Origin: Ceriagrion tenellum
Taxonomy: Eukaryota; Arthropoda; Insecta; Odonata; Coenagrionidae
Direction of reading: 5' to 3'
Assembly: GCA_963169105.1 (NCBI GenBank)
Contig: OY720635.1
Coordinates: forward strand, 125,469,894-125,533,893
Length of the DNA stretch: 64,000 bases
Shown: positions 33,250 through 45,659 of the stretch, in pieces
Layout: every line of letters starts with the position of its first letter
Numbering within the stretch: position 1 is the first letter of the stretch
Notes under the pieces: generated by a model
The model's input: the letters and a program-made list of their open reading frames with translations, nothing else
The model's database searches: none
What the model was told of the DNA's origin: nothing
Position numbers and translations under genes: made by a program

Positions 33250-35268
33250 AGGAGAAAGGAAAGCACGATGGTTTCACTCAATATAAAACGATGATTCACC
33301 AAATTTTTCCTTCTCATTCTTTCATTTTTAATGCTTCAATTGAGCCATATATATTCACTTAACTTATTGTTTCAGTAAATTTATTTATAGTTACTCTCCA
33401 CTCAAGTAAGAAAATGGGAGAGCTCCAGAAGAGTGCGCGTTTCTGTTTCACAGCGATGAATTGTATAAGAAATATAACATGGATGGATTTATTTAAAACA
33501 CAACAGAAATAAGTAAAATTATTCGCGGTCACAGAAGAAAATGCCAATAACCTCGTGAAACCTATCGAATTCATCGAAAAATGTCAAAATTAGCTCCTTG
33601 ACATCTAAATGTATGAATTTTGAAAAATAAAAATCGTTTAAATAAATATCATTAGTGGAATATGTAAAGTCATTTTCATTTTAAACGTAGTGGATACGTT
33701 CCACAATACAAAGAATAAAACCTTTTCCCTTGTCTTCGTAGCTAATTTGTCGCATTAAAAAATCAAATTCCATGTTGATTTCTATGCATGGAGCAATCTC
33801 CAGAGCATTCAATTTCTGCACCGGCGATAACTAAAATGGATAGTAAATTAAAAGAAGCATCAACTCTATATAAATCTATGCCGATTGTCGTTTGCATACC
33901 CATTCTTAGCAAAAGTGTGCTTGAGATATGGAAGGAGGCCGGAATAGAAGTGGGGAATGATAGCGTCTTCCTGGGTCGCCTAATATCATAACACTAAGGA
34001 TGGACACGATTCCTGGCCTGCAAACTTTCTCTCTTACACTGGGAGAGTCATTAAAGCCATAACAAGCTTGCGAAAACAACACTAGTATAGCCCAAACATC
34101 GACAGTCACGCACGTGAGCACGATTATTCGGGTAATTGGATATTCCGAGCGCGTCACCCGTACGAAAGCAGTCTGTGCGGGTGCTTGAGTTTCGAATACG
34201 CAAGGGCAGCATCTGTAAAGGCCAATTCACCACTCGTAATTATGGATTGAAATGCACAGAGATTAGGAGAAAATGAGCAAGGGCTGTTTTCCCTTCTTTC
34301 GTTCATGCATTCGCAGTCATTCTAGTCGACCCTCGCTAGACACGACGCAATATTCACAGCATATCCATCCACACATCGGACTGTGCAGGTAGGTGCCTGG
34401 TATTACACGGACTTGAAGTATTATACGCGAGATGTGCCTGGAAAATGAAAACAATGGAAAGACTTGTTCCCCATATGCGGAGAAGATACCAATCTAAATG
34501 AAACCGGCGTTTTAGTATAGCGGCGATGAATAATAATTGGATGACTTGCATTCGGACCAACAAAAGGAGCGAAACATACCAAGTTGAATCTGATAAAATA
34601 TCGACCAACTAGGACATTAAATCTGCGGGAAAAGTAATAACCACCTCATATCAACAAGTTCATAAAAACGGTCAGCGTTTCAAGTAATGGCTTTGTGTAC
34701 CGGCGGGCCTCCATCATTCCACCTTGGACGACTTGGCTTCGTTAAAAATCGCAAAAATAAATGGCCGAACGGGATGATTTTTATGAGGAAGTTTTCCCCC
34801 TCAGCGCAATACGATTTACAGATCATAATGTGTACTACTGCACCTTCCCAGAGAACTTTACAAATGCCGCGGATGGTCGCTGATGGTGTCGTTAAAAAGT
34901 GGTTTAGTATCGTTATCTTCTTAAACATTCGACATCGGTCTCGATATAATCTCGACTCATCTTGTTTCCAAGACGTGAGTAAAAAAAAACAAGGAGGTTA
35001 AAACGAAATGAAACATGCAAGGCCATGGACGATCATGGGTGAAGGTGATGCAAGAACAACAGGGCATAATGGGAAGGCATTTGCACCAAGTGGGAGAGAA
35101 TGAACAACAGCGAAACGTCGCATTAACAGTGGATTTAAACTCGATTTGACGGGAGATAAACGTGACTACAGGAAACGCAAGCCCAAGAAATGCCTAAATT
35201 GTGTCCACCACAATGGTGAGATTGGTTTCAAGGATCTATAGGAATGTCGCCTCATATTTTACTAATGC
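33250..35268. other. No gene recognised
   Basis: Frames of up to 104 codons (34687-35001 plus) lack domains. No repeat relation was noticed. Confidence 0.45.
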
Positions 35269-35277
35269 TCTTCATTT

Positions 35278-35738
35278 CTTCTTCTTCGGTTATCAACCCA
35301 TGGGTTGGTTGGCAATAGCACGCCATTCCGCTCTTTGCTCAGCTTTCCTCTTCATTTCACCATATGAGACGCATCCAGAGTCATTGATGATCTGCTTCAT
35401 ATAGCTTAATCTAGGACGTCCTCTACGATTTGTCCCCTCAATAAAACCTTCAGCTATTAATTTTATAAAATCATTGCATCGTAGAATGTGACCCATTAGT
35501 TTAAGTATCCTTGTCTGTATCTGTCTCCAGAGACTTCTATTTTCTTGTACTCTTCTCAGCACTTCCTCATTGGTGATTCTGTCTCGCCAGCTGATTTTCT
35601 GCATCCTTCGATAGCACCACATTTCTAGGGCCTCTAATCTACTCTTTTCATGTTTCCCGATAGTCCAACTTTCACACCCGTAAAGGGCCACACTCCAAAC
35701 CTAAGCTTTCATAACCCTCTTTCTTAAGTAAGAAAGGT
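35278..35738 (-). pseudogene. 5'-truncated non-LTR retrotransposon with 9-bp TSD
   Basis: TCTTCATTT flanks both ends (35269-35277, 35739-35747). The minus strand encodes LRKRVMKA then, in a 132-codon frame (35691-35293), LYGCESWTIGKHEKSRLEAL, WCYRRMQKISWRDRITNEEV, MGHILRC and a GRPRLSYMKQI block. It ends AIANQPMG and a stop. This is the C-terminal region of a LINE reverse-transcriptase polyprotein. A short (GAA)n tail follows the stop. The open frame without stops suggests recent insertion. The same family, ending AANQLKG, occurs at 44437-44987. Confidence 0.85.
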
Positions 35739-35749
35739 TCTTCATTTGA

Positions 35750-37230
35750 AAGACTAAATTTCGACATGATTTTCCGTTGAGTTTTAAGAAAGGTTTCTCA
35801 ACGATTATCTTCAATGTGGTGCACGATTAAAGATGACAAGGTCTACCGTTAGGGCGTTTTTATCTCGGTTCATGCGCGATCGTCAACTGAATTCGGAGTT
35901 TAAACTTATTTATTGCAACGTATAGACGAAAATGCTTTTTTTTTTGACAAATTTTGAATTTCCGAATGATTCGGCTCTTCTGAATTACTCCAGTGGCCGC
36001 CATTTCATCAACAATAGTTGTTCCGTCCCTGGGTAAAAGAGTCCGATTTGCGCATGTGGGACTGCGGACTTCCTATAGACATAATTTAAAACCAAGCAAA
36101 TCTGAACCACGCTCTGAAAAATGAGGATGATTCTTTAAGTATGTATCACTTTGGCACAGCACTTAACAGTGGTAGCGCTGGTATCGGGAGCAGAAACCGG
36201 CAAAACTGAATAACGATAATGAAAAAAATACAATCATTAAGGTGAAGCAGACAATGTTCCTTAAGTGAATAAGCATAGAAATGTGTCATTTGCTAGAGAA
36301 AAGCATTTCTAAAGCCTCATAACGCCACAGAAATATTGCGTTCCTTATTTCGTTCCCTTGCTCTTTACTTGTTCGTCGCGGTGCCCCGGTGAGGGAGGTG
36401 AGGGTAACGCAGTACCTTGTTCACATTACAATCGTACGCACATTGGTCCGTGCGATGGTAGTCTGAGTGAGGCATTTATTTATTTGACCTTATCCAACAA
36501 AAAGATCACATACAGCATGAAGCCATTTTACAGTGAACGTATAACAAAGAAAATAGGACACAGACGTAAAAACATAGCAAGAAGAAGATAACAAATAATA
36601 ATCAAACATGGGGAGAGAGTAAAAATTACTTTTTCTGGGAACGACATATGGCTATCTTAGCGAAGACGCTGGAAGATAAGGTGAAAGGGTCGATGTTCCC
36701 AGGAAGGGAATTAACAAGAGAAATGAGAGGCAAAAAACGAGGGAAGTGAAAACCTGGGAGTGTGGGATATGGAGCAATGAGTGAGTCCTGGTGTGTCGGG
36801 TGGGTATTCTAAAATTTATCAAGATCACAAGGTCGGGGCAGTCAATGGTTAAGTGTGCTATGGATAAGTTTAAGATCAGTTTTAAGGAAGATATTACCAA
36901 GCTTATTAACGGAGAAACAGTATCATTGCATCGCTTTGGAGCGTATGACCCGGTACATCGACCGTCAGACTGATACATTGGATCGGTCAGAGAAGCCTGA
37001 GTTATTGTAGGTTTGCGGCCGGTTTTTTTCTTTTTAGTGGCATTTCGCAATTATCTCTGACTTCTTTTATTTTATTTCTTATTTCATTGTTCTTTGTCTC
37101 AATATTGCCGCCATATTTGTAATTTAAATACACGTCCGTACGACTTCGGTATGTGTTTTACATGGTATTGTAAAAATACTATCGCGATATAGATCGTAGT
37201 GAACTACCTTTCGGCATTCTCGGGAGTTTT
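35750..37230. other. Possible antisense LINE 3' region near 36475; otherwise nothing
   Basis: TTTATTTATTTGACC..ATACAGCATGAAGCCATTTTACAG near 36475-36530 resembles the start of 55622-55680 (TTTATTTATTTAC... then ATACAGCATACTTGCCAATT and TTACAG). Such T-rich starts are typical of antisense retroelement 3' ends. No coding region could be confirmed. Confidence 0.35.
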
Positions 37231-37239
37231 GGCTTCCGG

Positions 37240-37760
37240 GAGTTTTTTCTCTATTAGGAATGAGCAAACGAGCGCGAAGAAAAGAAATCCCTCGGGCAGA
37301 AACAAAAGAGGATAATTCTTCCAACTTCTCATCATTCGTCACGAAAGGCCGTCTCATCTTCTCCTCATCCGTTCTTACCCGCAGAATTGTACCGGCCAAT
37401 ACATCGCCCGATATCCGGTGCCCTGTACTACATGACGGAACCAAACTGATACGACCACGGTATCTACTATGTAGTACCCCGACGCTGAGATCGGCATCTT
37501 CGCCGGGACAATTCGTCGTACGGACTCGTGCAGGCTGGTTGATGGAATCTCGGATCCTCTCGCCTCCTCTCCGCCTCGCCCACACCGGCAGATATGAGTC
37601 GATTTCGCGCGGCGTCCGGCAAAATCTGTTACGGTTACGATCCCCCTCCGGATAAGCAGAAAGTGATGGCTTCCTTTCGGGAGAGGCGTCCGTTAATTAC
37701 GATCGAGTGCGTACCAACCCTCCTCCGAAGTGGGACGCGCCCGACGCCCCACTTTTGATG
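37240..37760. other. CpG-richer segment with overlapping frames, unidentified
   Basis: 131 codons (37260-37655 plus) and 153 codons (37585-37124 minus) overlap. Neither protein is recognisable. Composition is richer in CpG than the surroundings (for example GATTTCGCGCGGCGTCCGG). It could be an exon, promoter or repeat of an unknown kind; I cannot decide. Confidence 0.25.
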
Positions 37761-37899
37761 GTCTCTTAAAGCTTTTTTCGGTATACTCGTCAGGCTGGCT
37801 TTGAAATGGAAAATGGCGGGGGCAAGGTCTTCTTTCACGAAGCCCATTAGATGAGACGGAATAATCATTATAATTTTAAAAACATATCTCAATAATGTT

Positions 37900-39370
37900 G
37901 AAATGTAATGAATGTAAGCAGCGTAAGCAAGTTCAAATACCCCAGTTACGCTAACGGCAATATCATCGTTCCTTTGTTTTTGGCGCGATCTTTTAAACCT
38001 TATTTTTGGTATCTAATTACAAAAAAGGAAAAATGTTCGTTGTATTGTTACTAACAAGGAATAAAGACTGTCCAGTTTTTTCTTGTACGTAAAGAAAGTT
38101 TTAATAAATAAGTGAACCTATTGATGTTTCAAAAAATCGATTTCGAATTATAAACAATAAAGTTAAACTACATAATGCTCGTACTTTACTTTAAATATGC
38201 CTCGATAATTATTAAAAAATAAACAATATGACAATGAAAAAATTAAATATAACAGCGGAGAATAAGGTATCCAAATTACACGCTTTAAACGACGTAGATG
38301 CGGCCAAACAAATTCCTTTTCCTATGTGCTATTCGATACGAAAATTGTCAGCCGGCTGGATATATTACTATGATTACATTATTTCCTCATTTCAAGAAAC
38401 TGAAACAGTATTACGGTTACATTAATTCATACTCACACTTTGCCAGTCATACCTTGGTATTTCACAGATTGAATTTGGGTTAGGATATATTCACATTATA
38501 AAGGTTCACATCGAATTCTCCGTTTCATTCGCGAAAACCCAATTATCCTTGTATTTCTCTCTTCGGATTTCTTCATTTCCAAAATCTGACAGGTTTTACA
38601 TAGTAGAAACACTAATGGTTGCATAACGACACGAGGGACAGTTAGAGTGTCCCCAGTTTTAGCTTCACTTCATCTATGAGGTCGATTTTTGGAAAAAAAA
38701 CATGTAAAAACTAAAACTACTAATGTCCGAAAACTCAACCACTCACAAGCTGTTATGATCAATGTTATACGCTATGACAGGACGTGTTACAATGTAAACG
38801 TCACAATATTTTCAATTTAGTACCGGCCTTACAGAAATATCATTTTATTATATTATAATATTAGAAAAGACCCTTAAGAAAATTACGTTCAATAGGAAGT
38901 TATACCTACACCCAAAATGATATGAAAGTTTAAACTTGATAGCGTCCTAATCCTAGAACACGACGCACGGGCAATTGAACACAGCTGTGCGTCGGACGAA
39001 TTTGTTCTCATTTTACTAAGAGGAGCCTTTTTACCAGTAGACAATTTTCTACCAGAAATACGGCCATCAATCCCCGAAAAACAAGCGTATCACATTTTAC
39101 TTCGCAAAGGCTAAATAGCAAGATTAAATCCACGCAAGAGACAGAGTTTACATAGTACATATATTTGAAAAATCGGAATACCTGCTAAGGGATGTGAGGT
39201 AGTTTAATAGCAAATCGTTAACCCCCGGGGAGAAAAGATGGTTGCTAGTGTTTTGAAATTTGGGCGTGGAAGATGACGGAGCAGGTTCTACGAGCAGGAA
39301 AGATGATAAAGGAGAGCAGAGCCTTCGGAAAAAAAACTCGCGGAAAATGGGCGAAGCGTGATTTTGGGGC
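37900..39370. other. No gene recognised
   Basis: AT-rich, frames of about 60 codons only, no repeat relation noticed. Confidence 0.45.
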
Positions 39371-39378
39371 CAGAGGAC

Positions 39379-39945
39379 TTAAAGTAGTTTGAGCGAAATA
39401 TTATTTCAATAGAAATCTATGAATTTTGTCTCTTTTTAAAGAAAAATATCTCACCCTTCCAAAGATACCAAAATATCAGCTCCTCACAGTACTACTTTTT
39501 GAGTTTTTTTTACGAAACATTACCGCCCTTTTACATGGGAAATGGTGCGTGTATGCACTCCAGAGAGACCTTATTTAAAAAAAAATTGAGGATATTCTAA
39601 CATCTAGATCTCTTCAAAAAATTAACAGTGTGTAATTTGTATGTTTTCCCATCAATTTTTGTAAATAAATCATATGGTCACAGCAGTAATTTTTTCAGGA
39701 TCACAAAAAACTTCCTTTCTTCAAGGAGTTTTGAACGTACCGCGCGAAAAAAATGAGTCAAGTGAAAGACTTATGCAGATATTTTTATTCAATTACTTAG
39801 AATTTCAGTCATACAAAAGCATATTATTGCACCATTAATATTGAAGTATTTATTACATGCTTACCACAGCTGCTGGAATTAAAATGTATAATTCGAATAT
39901 GGTCTCCATTATGACTAGGAAACAATCTCGCGCAAACTACCTTAA
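39379..39945 (+). mobile_element. TTAA-flanked MITE-like element, copy 1
   Basis: TTAA stands at both borders (39379-39382, 39942-39945). After it the ends read AGTAGTTTGAGCGAAAT and, on the other strand, GGTAGTTTGCGCGAGAT. A diverged relative in the opposite orientation occupies 63343-63904 with the same TTAA borders. TTAA duplication is the hallmark of piggyBac-type insertion, although the first bases are not the usual CCC. No frame is preserved. Confidence 0.7.
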
Positions 39946-40439
39946 GCTTAAAGCCCGGTTACTGCAGGTCATAGTTGAGTGCATTCGTCTATTTCTGGAT
40001 AATCTGCGAGTATAGAGCTTATTACTCAACTCTAGACTTCACTTTCCCCTCCTTCCAATCTCACAACCGTCCCCACCAGGCCTACACCTTCCGTGACGAA
40101 GCAATATCTGAGAATATGCCGGCCGCTAGCTTTTGTGTGGGCTCTACTTGGCTTGGTTGGGAAACTGATGAAGAAGCCGAAGAATGAGAGGATGAGGCAG
40201 AACAGGTGGCTGGAAGATGTAGAGGCGAAGGACACTGAAGACCGTTACCCAAAGGAAAATTCTAGAAAAGAGGAGAATAGGGAAGAGATGGACCTGGGGA
40301 AAGAGTCCGTAAATATTTTATACCGTCCACCAACATCAATTGTCTCCCATATGCGACGTTGATGGTCATTGGCGAGTCTATAAAACTCATTTTCGACAAG
40401 ATGGCGGCCACCGCTGAGCTCGGCTACCAGTTTTACAAC

Positions 40440-40645
40440 TTTTCTGCGCAGCCGGTATTCGCATTTTTTTTATTTTTTTCAATCTGTGAAAATGTGTATC
40501 TAACGTAAAAAAGAAACTATACAACATTTCGGAAACCTCGGTAGATGACGAACGCTGCTAGCGCCAACGGTCCGTGAGCTGCTAATGCGCACTTTTGGCC
40601 TAATTTTATTGACGGTCGACAATTATCGCGATGTTGACTATAGTA
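40440..40645. other. No feature recognised
   Basis: T-rich run near 40467-40480; otherwise unremarkable spacer between two mobile elements. A fragment at 40380-40420 (AAGATGGCGGCC) is common in genomic DNA. Confidence 0.35.
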
Positions 40646-41340
40646 TAAAGGCGGGCTTGCACATGGAAGTCACTTCCATGACAGTAGCCTTGCAAGTCGC
40701 TAACAGTCGACACTTCGATGTGTAAGCACGGACGTCCATGGCAGTAGGGGGTCGATAGTGGTAGTAATCGACCGAGGTTCGTACTTGTAGAGAAAATAGG
40801 CTGGCTTCAATTTTGCCTGCAAGTAGCATATCGATTCTGCGATAAAATCGCATCGCATCCGGTGGAATCTTGATCACATGGCAGCAAACAGAGATTTAAA
40901 ATGTAAACAAGGTATAACTTAGTAGGAGGAGGACTCATTGTTGCCTATGTAACTATTTATTTGTGCTTGAAAATATTTTAAATGCTAAAGAATCCCTAGG
41001 TAAGCCTTATGGCTTATCTCTTATTAGATAATTATTATTATTATCACAGTAAACACACTTGATTCGACGTAATAATGCATAATTACTGTAATTCATATAA
41101 ATTAATTAAACCAAAGAATGCCTACGGAACTCAAACAGCGATATACGAACGCCATTATTGCCAAATTTGGACTATTTCGTAATTACCTTATTCATTGTTT
41201 ACTTTCGTCATCCATTAATTGGAAAAACCCGGGAGTTGTGTGTGAGCAGAACGATGCCCTTCTAGTGGCGACACGATTCGAGATATCGCCACACTCGCTA
41301 CTTCCATGGAAGTCAACTTCCATGTGTAAACCCACCTTTA
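40646..41340. mobile_element. Inverted-repeat element (~695 bp, ~43-bp ends)
   Basis: The left end TAAAGGCGGGCTTGCACATG and the right end, inverted, TAAAGGTGGGTTTACACATG continue for about 23 more bases of matched GGAAGT..ACTTCCATG..AGTAGC. The ends thus also contain an internal ACTTCCATG palindrome. No clear target duplication is visible. Frames of about 80 codons inside lack domains. Superfamily unassigned. Confidence 0.65.
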
Positions 41341-41639
41341 CATACACGCAAATATTGATTTAGGCCGCATTGGAAATGACTTTTGTTTGCCGATGGTTGA
41401 CAACAGTTGCTTCAACCTCGGGAGGAAAACGTAAGATGGCTGAGACGTCTGTATATAATTGAGTTGAGGAGGTACAAACGATCCATCAAAGCCTATCCTA
41501 ACCGGTAGTAAACAATCAATGATATTACGATTCTTCCAAATTAGTCAACGTTTAACTTAATTACGCCGAGTATCGCGAGTAGTAGATCAGATTTCAAACT
41601 CGCTGAGCATAGGTTCACAATTTTCCGCCGATTCATGCC

Positions 41640-42150
41640 TGACCATCTCAGTGGACCATCGGGCGCTCTCATCCATCTCCGCCGAGTCATTACGCAGATC
41701 AGAGATTAATCTTTCGCACGAAAATGATCTAGTTCAGCTAATGCCGGATCTGATGTTGGTAAAGAGATATCATTTCCGGTGTCCGATTTTTTTCGGAGAA
41801 ACGGGAGCCTTGAAGAGAGACAGTGGGCGTCCGAATCCACCGCACATATGCGGCGAGGACGATGCCTCGCTGCGAGCACGGTTTCGTTTCTAACTCAATC
41901 AATGAGAAAAACCCCGACTCATTTTCGAGGCGATTCATCAGCTCCAAGGGCAGCGCCGCATCCTACCGGTGCGCGCGGGCGCGTTGAAGAAGCGCCCCCG
42001 TAACCAATCCGATATTATCTGCGATCACGTTTCTCGCCTTGCGTCATGGCCTGGTAGCCGCTAGCCGAGATAGCCGCAACCCACTGGCGGCTGGTGAAAG
42101 ATTTGCGCTCGGGGCAAACAACATTCCGACTCGGGCAACCACCACCGTGA
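41640..42150. other. CpG-rich segment, unidentified
   Basis: CpG density is visibly raised (CGGTGCGCGCGGGCGCGTTG near 41970; GCGGCGAGGACGATGCCTCG near 41850). No frame longer than 80 codons and no TATA/Inr pair were found. It may be regulatory or repeat DNA. Confidence 0.25.
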
Positions 42151-42369
42151 TATATAGGGCTAAAAAAAATCAAGAAACGATCCCACGAAAGCGTAGTATG
42201 ACGTTCGTGACTGTCGAATTAAATTTTATTGAAAGGGGGCGTTAATTTAGACAAAAGTATGGAATCTCGGAATTAATGACAGGTCGAAACCTCAACATGA
42301 AAAAAGTGAGTCAATCTGCAGCTAAAATTATCCGCATTAAATACTTTCAACATCACCATCATCATTGGT

Positions 42370-42505
42370 CGTTCACTTCCTCCTTTGTCCTCCTCTCCGT
42401 CCACCTCACCTTCTCCACCCTTCTCCACACCCATATCTCAAATGCCAGAAGCCTAGTCTCATTCTTCTTTCCGATGGTCCACGTTTCTAATGCAACATTG
42501 TAAAA
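42370..42505 (-). pseudogene. LINE-2-type RT C-terminal fragment, second copy
   Basis: Shorter relative of 22604-22890. Both carry the antisense of the ETWTLRK region (GGTCCACGTTTCTAATGCAA) followed by ATTGTAAAACCTATAAAA. Confidence 0.65.
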
Positions 42506-43110
42506 CCTATAAAAATGTGACTTAACCTCACCAAAGCCCATAAGAGGTCAATAAACTCAGTTAGGACCCGAGTTACTCGGTCGCCAGGGAAGCATCTCTG
42601 GTCAGGTGAGCGAGGAACTGCACAACGGCTTAATCGGGGGTGAACTTTCACCATTTTCCAGCCCCAAAGGAGGCATCCCCGTTTCCCCCAGGGGCATAAA
42701 ACTGGCATATTGAGGCTTGAATGTCAGCTTTCATTGCAAGTGACTTCTCCTTACCCAAAAATTTGGTAGCTTTAACCAAACTAATCGCCGTTGGTCACAT
42801 AATCGTAAGATTGGTTGACTGCAGCCTTTCACCCTTCCCTATCGGATGCTAATTTCCTTACCTCCTGGCATCTCTTCCTATGTGCTTCCCTCCATATTTA
42901 GTCCATGGAATGACTCCTGGGTCTTCTTCTGGGGACCTTTCCCTCTATTTTACCTTCAGTTGTTCTTCACAGATCCATAGTGTCTCAAACCAATGTAATA
43001 CGAATGAAAATTTTGGTGTTTCCATTAAAAATTTATGAAATTCGAGGCAAAAACTCTGGCAGATGATGTTACTCGATTTGAAAAAAAATGTATCTGCAAT
43101 GTCCATGCGG
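42506..43110 (-). repeat. LINE-1-type 3' end and UTR, uninterrupted copy
   Basis: Matches 22891-24008 without the 495-bp insert. It ends at the same CAATGTCCATGCGGGAG junction as block A near 23990. Confidence 0.75.
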
Positions 43111-43650
43111 GAGCGGGTGAGCGAGGAACTGCACAACGGCTTAATCGGGGGTGAACTTTCACCATTTTCCAGCCCCAAAGGAGGCATCCCCGGTTCCCCC
43201 AGGGGCATAAAACTGGCATATTGAGGCTTGAATGTCAGCTTTCATTGCAAGTAATTTCTTCTTACCCAAAAATATGGTAGCTTTAACCAAACTAATCATT
43301 ACTATTGGTCATATAATAGTAAGATTGGTTGACTGCAGCCTTTCACCCTTCCCTATCTAATGCTAATTCCCTTACCTCCTGGTATCTCTTCCTCTGTGCT
43401 TCCCTCTACATTTGGCCCCTGGACTTATTCCTGGGACTTCCTGTGGGGACTTTTCCCTCTATTTGACCTTCAATTATATTATTCACTAACTCAATTGACC
43501 TCAGGGTGTGCACACTCCATCTGGTTCTTCTTTTCTGCACAGTGCTTCACGTGGACCTTTCCTCTCTACTCTTCTGTACACTTCATCATGCCTTATTTTG
43601 TCCCTCCATTTGATCTTCAGCATCCTCCTCCAGCTCCAGGTTTCGAAGGC
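43111..43650 (-). repeat. Second LINE-1-type 3' end in tandem
   Basis: 43111-43330 repeats 42590-42815 (GTGAGCGAGGAACTGC to TTGGTTGACTGCAGCC). 43330-43650 continues with the antisense C-terminal coding region, distinct from the copy before it. Two LINE ends of the same family thus lie head to tail. Confidence 0.7.
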
Positions 43651-43880
43651 TTCCAGTCTTTTACGGTCAGCTTCTCCAATGGTACATGCTTCCGATCCAT
43701 AGAGTGCCATGCTCCACGCGAATGTTTTCACATACTGTTTCCTAGTTTGTATTCCTATCTTCTTTCTCCGTCCCACCTGATGCTACTTCCGAGATAGGCG
43801 AACTAATTCACTCACTTAGAATTCTCCCCTCTCAGAGAGACTTCTGCATTCATCTTTCCCCATCCACATACGAAGATTTT
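43501..43880 (-). pseudogene. LINE-1-type RT C-terminal coding fragment
   Basis: The minus-strand frame 43776-43501 (91 codons) reads GIQTRKQYVKTFAWSMALYG, GEADRKRLEAFETW, RRMLKIKWRDKIRHDEVYRR and VERKG. This is the conserved C-terminal LINE region. Upstream on the same strand the block VCGWGKMNAEVSLRGE can be followed to about 43875. The frame then breaks. Confidence 0.8.
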
Positions 43881-44425
43881 AGTCTCTCCTCCATATATTT
43901 CGTTAAAAAAGTGAAATTCCAACAGCACGTAATAAAACTATTTGGATTGTCCTAATCATGAAATAATAGCCTCATCTATCATGCAGACGTGTGAACATGA
44001 CGTAAGTGCGTGTGACCCAACGAGCAAGCGAGTCTTTCGTCGATTCAAGTCGGAAGAAAACGGCGGCCAACTCTCCCTCAAAGCCGATAAATTCATACAA
44101 ACAGGTGCTCTCCGCCGCACGTTTCATTCACGTCGAGAATCTTCGCTCGGTGGTCGATTAGCACGAAATAACCTCATAACAGGAAGCAATAAAATTCCAA
44201 GACCCGATCAATCGACTTTTCTTCCCCACCATTAAATTTAATGGGGGATTTTTTTACCTTGCTGTTGAGATTGAGTCTCAAAAGGAAACAGAATGATACC
44301 GAAAATGAATAGGTATTGTATTTACGCGAAGGAATAACAGAATTGGAAGGGGATATTATGAGAAATTTGATAAGGATGATGATGTAGCGTTGGTAGGTAT
44401 TCCAGACACCGTCGCGGACGGCGCC
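43655..44425. repeat. Recent duplication, block B
   Basis: Near-identical counterpart of 25762-26538. It stops exactly at GACGGCGCC, next to the target site of the LINE inserted at 44437. Confidence 0.85.
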
Positions 44426-44436
44426 ATTAGTCGCGT

Positions 44437-44987
44437 CTTCTTCCGTGTCAACCCTTGAGTTGGTTGGCAGCAGACCTCCATTCATCTCTCTTCTCAGCCT
44501 TCCGTTTCAGTTCGTAATATGTTCCGCATTGCATATTTTTCATGATTTGGCTCATGTAATCTAGTCGGGGTCCTCCTCTGCAAGTTGTACCCTCAAATTT
44601 TCCTTCAATTATTCTTTTAAATAGAGTATCGTGCCGTATAAAATGTCAAATAGGTTTAGGTCATCTTTCTTTAATGGTTCTTATTGTACTTATTCTTTCC
44701 TTTTGAGCTCTTTCAAAGATGTCTTAATTTGTTTTCCTTTCTGTTCAGCTTACTTTCAGCAACCTCCTGTAAAACCATGATTCAAAGGATAACTTTCTTT
44801 ACATTTATTTTTCCCCCAACAGTCCATGATTCGCTTCCGTACAATGCGACACTCCAAAGGCAGGTCTTCAATAAGTTTTTCCTAATCTCTAAACTGATGC
44901 TCTTTGACGTTAGTAGGGTTTTCTTTTTATTGAATGCTAGTTTTGCTTGGTCGATTCTGCATTTTATATCTCCTGTGCTTCTTCCGT
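44437..44987 (-). pseudogene. 5'-truncated non-LTR retrotransposon with perfect 12-bp TSD
   Basis: CATTAGTCGCGT flanks both sides (44425-44436, 44988-44999). Read on the minus strand across a few frameshifts it encodes CRIDQAKLAFNKKKTLLTSK, WSVALYGSESWTVGG, RRLLKVS, then IEGKFEGTTCRGGPRLDYMS and RDEWRSAANQLKG with a stop. A GAAGAAG tail follows. The family is the same as the LINE at 35278-35738. Older than that copy, judging by its stops. Confidence 0.85.
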
Positions 44988-45232
44988 CATTAGTCGCGTA
45001 TCCGCGTTACAGTATGCTGTGAGGTGAAATCCAAGCAAAATTGATACCCAATCTTTCAGTCAAGTCGTCAAATTCCGTCGTCAATTCCCGAAGTTTTTTA
45101 CTTCAGTCATAACCATTCTTCCCCGTTTCATAGTGCAGTCCCGCCACCATCCATGATCGACGCCAGAGAATTTATGACCCTTCCACTAACACAATTACTC
45201 CGTCGGTGAAAGTATTTTAAAAATCATTACTT

Positions 45233-45655
45233 ATTCCTTCCGCGGATGCAGTGTTGACTGTTCCTTTTTTCGGGATTCATTCCGCGATGTATGTTTTAAG
45301 AAAACAACAATATTTCGCTGATCCTCCTGCCAGCTTCATCAGGTTAACTGAACTGACTTCTTAGTCACGCTCGTCTTCATACATATATGAGTCTGGACTC
45401 CCATTGTTGCCGGAATTTAAATTTGAAAAAATTCGTTTTTCACTGCTACTCAACTTGTAACGGTCTTCTCGGTTGACGTTCTCCGGTCTCTTCGCAATTT
45501 CTATAGCCTCCCTGATTAATCTTGGGTAATAGCATATTTCCCTGGCTATTAATCTTGTCTCCTCAAAGTTGAAATTATGAGTGGGGCCGCTGAGATGGTG
45601 TTCGGCTACTGCAGAAATGCGGTAATTATTATTTTTAACTGCCCGTTGATATTAT
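45233..45655 (-). pseudogene. PLE1-family Penelope-like element, 5'-truncated, minus strand
   Basis: Left to right this begins like the left arm of PLE1 (CGCGGATGCAGTGTTGACTG) and continues into antisense coding sequence. The minus strand reads RISAVAEHHLSGPTHNFNF, RLIREAIEIAKRPENVNRE and KLSSSEKRIFSN, very close to the second half of the GIY-YIG domain at 28895-29563. The GIY and YIG motifs are lost by truncation near 45655. It has one normal 3' terminus and no inverted second arm. Confidence 0.85.
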
Positions 45656-45659
45656 TGCT

